Below are positions 5,908 through 5,924 of a stretch of DNA of 5,924 bases, piece after piece (the stretch's first letter is position 1; each line of letters begins with the position of its first letter). The notes under the pieces are model-generated. The model was not told the origin of the DNA. It saw nothing but the letters and a program-made list of their open reading frames with translations, and made no database searches. Source of the stretch: an uncultured Eubacteriales bacterium (lineage in GTDB: Bacteria; Bacillota; Clostridia; Lachnospirales; Lachnospiraceae); the NCBI GenBank assembly GCA_900321145.1, contig ONVB01000165.1, forward strand, positions 1 through 5,924, read 5' to 3'. The position numbers and the translations under genes are program-made.

Positions 5908-5924
5908 TTATGACTTCGTCATAA
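5908..5924. repeat. Inverted repeat at the right edge of the window
   Basis: TTATGAC and GTCATAA form perfect 7-bp arms around TTC, ending exactly at the window edge. The bases before it (CAAAA) mean the palindrome may continue outside the window. With a T-rich flank it could act as a terminator for a neighbouring gene, or be one end of a REP-like intergenic element together with the inverted repeat at 5864-5879. Confidence 0.5.

Overview
This window looks like a chromosomal segment from a Gram-positive anaerobe of the Clostridia, most likely a Lachnospiraceae (Butyrivibrio/Roseburia-like) relative. This rests on mid-range GC, strong purine-rich Shine-Dalgarno sites (runs such as AGGGGGA and GAGGGAG), frequent ATA and AAG codons, a Gram-positive style lipoprotein, and a large soluble PocR-type hybrid histidine kinase of a kind I associate with that family. 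The assignment is inference; no rRNA or other marker gene is present.

Layout. Positions 1-659 (minus strand) hold the N-terminal 219 residues of a protein whose C-terminus lies outside the window; it has two TerB-like acidic helical segments. Positions 660-926 form a compact divergent control region. Two good sigma-A-type promoters stand back to back with their -35 boxes 1 bp apart, one driving the TerB-like gene leftward and one driving a two-gene signalling operon rightward. The rightward transcript starts with a leader of about 170 nt containing several potential stems. Positions 927-1712 encode a stand-alone tandem receiver protein (degenerate receiver plus intact receiver, no output domain). 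Positions 1755-4487 encode a 910-residue soluble hybrid sensor kinase: PocR sensor, HisKA, HATPase, degenerate receiver, intact receiver, Hpt and a C-terminal helical extension. The kinase operon converges on a minus-strand gene at 4512-5831 for a CapA-family lipoprotein, with only 24 bp between the stop codons. The right edge (5845-5924) carries two inverted repeats upstream of that lipoprotein gene.

How it may work. The kinase contains every step of a phosphorelay in one chain: His198 to Asp615 to His767. The small tandem receiver (acceptor Asp193), encoded just upstream in the same operon, is the natural candidate for the last step. Neither protein has a DNA-binding, cyclic-nucleotide or methyl-accepting output domain, so the output is unknown and probably works through protein-protein contact. 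Both proteins pair a degenerate receiver directly with an intact one, the most distinctive shared feature of the window. The TerB-like and CapA genes are neighbours, but nothing in the sequence ties them functionally to the relay beyond the shared divergent promoter region.
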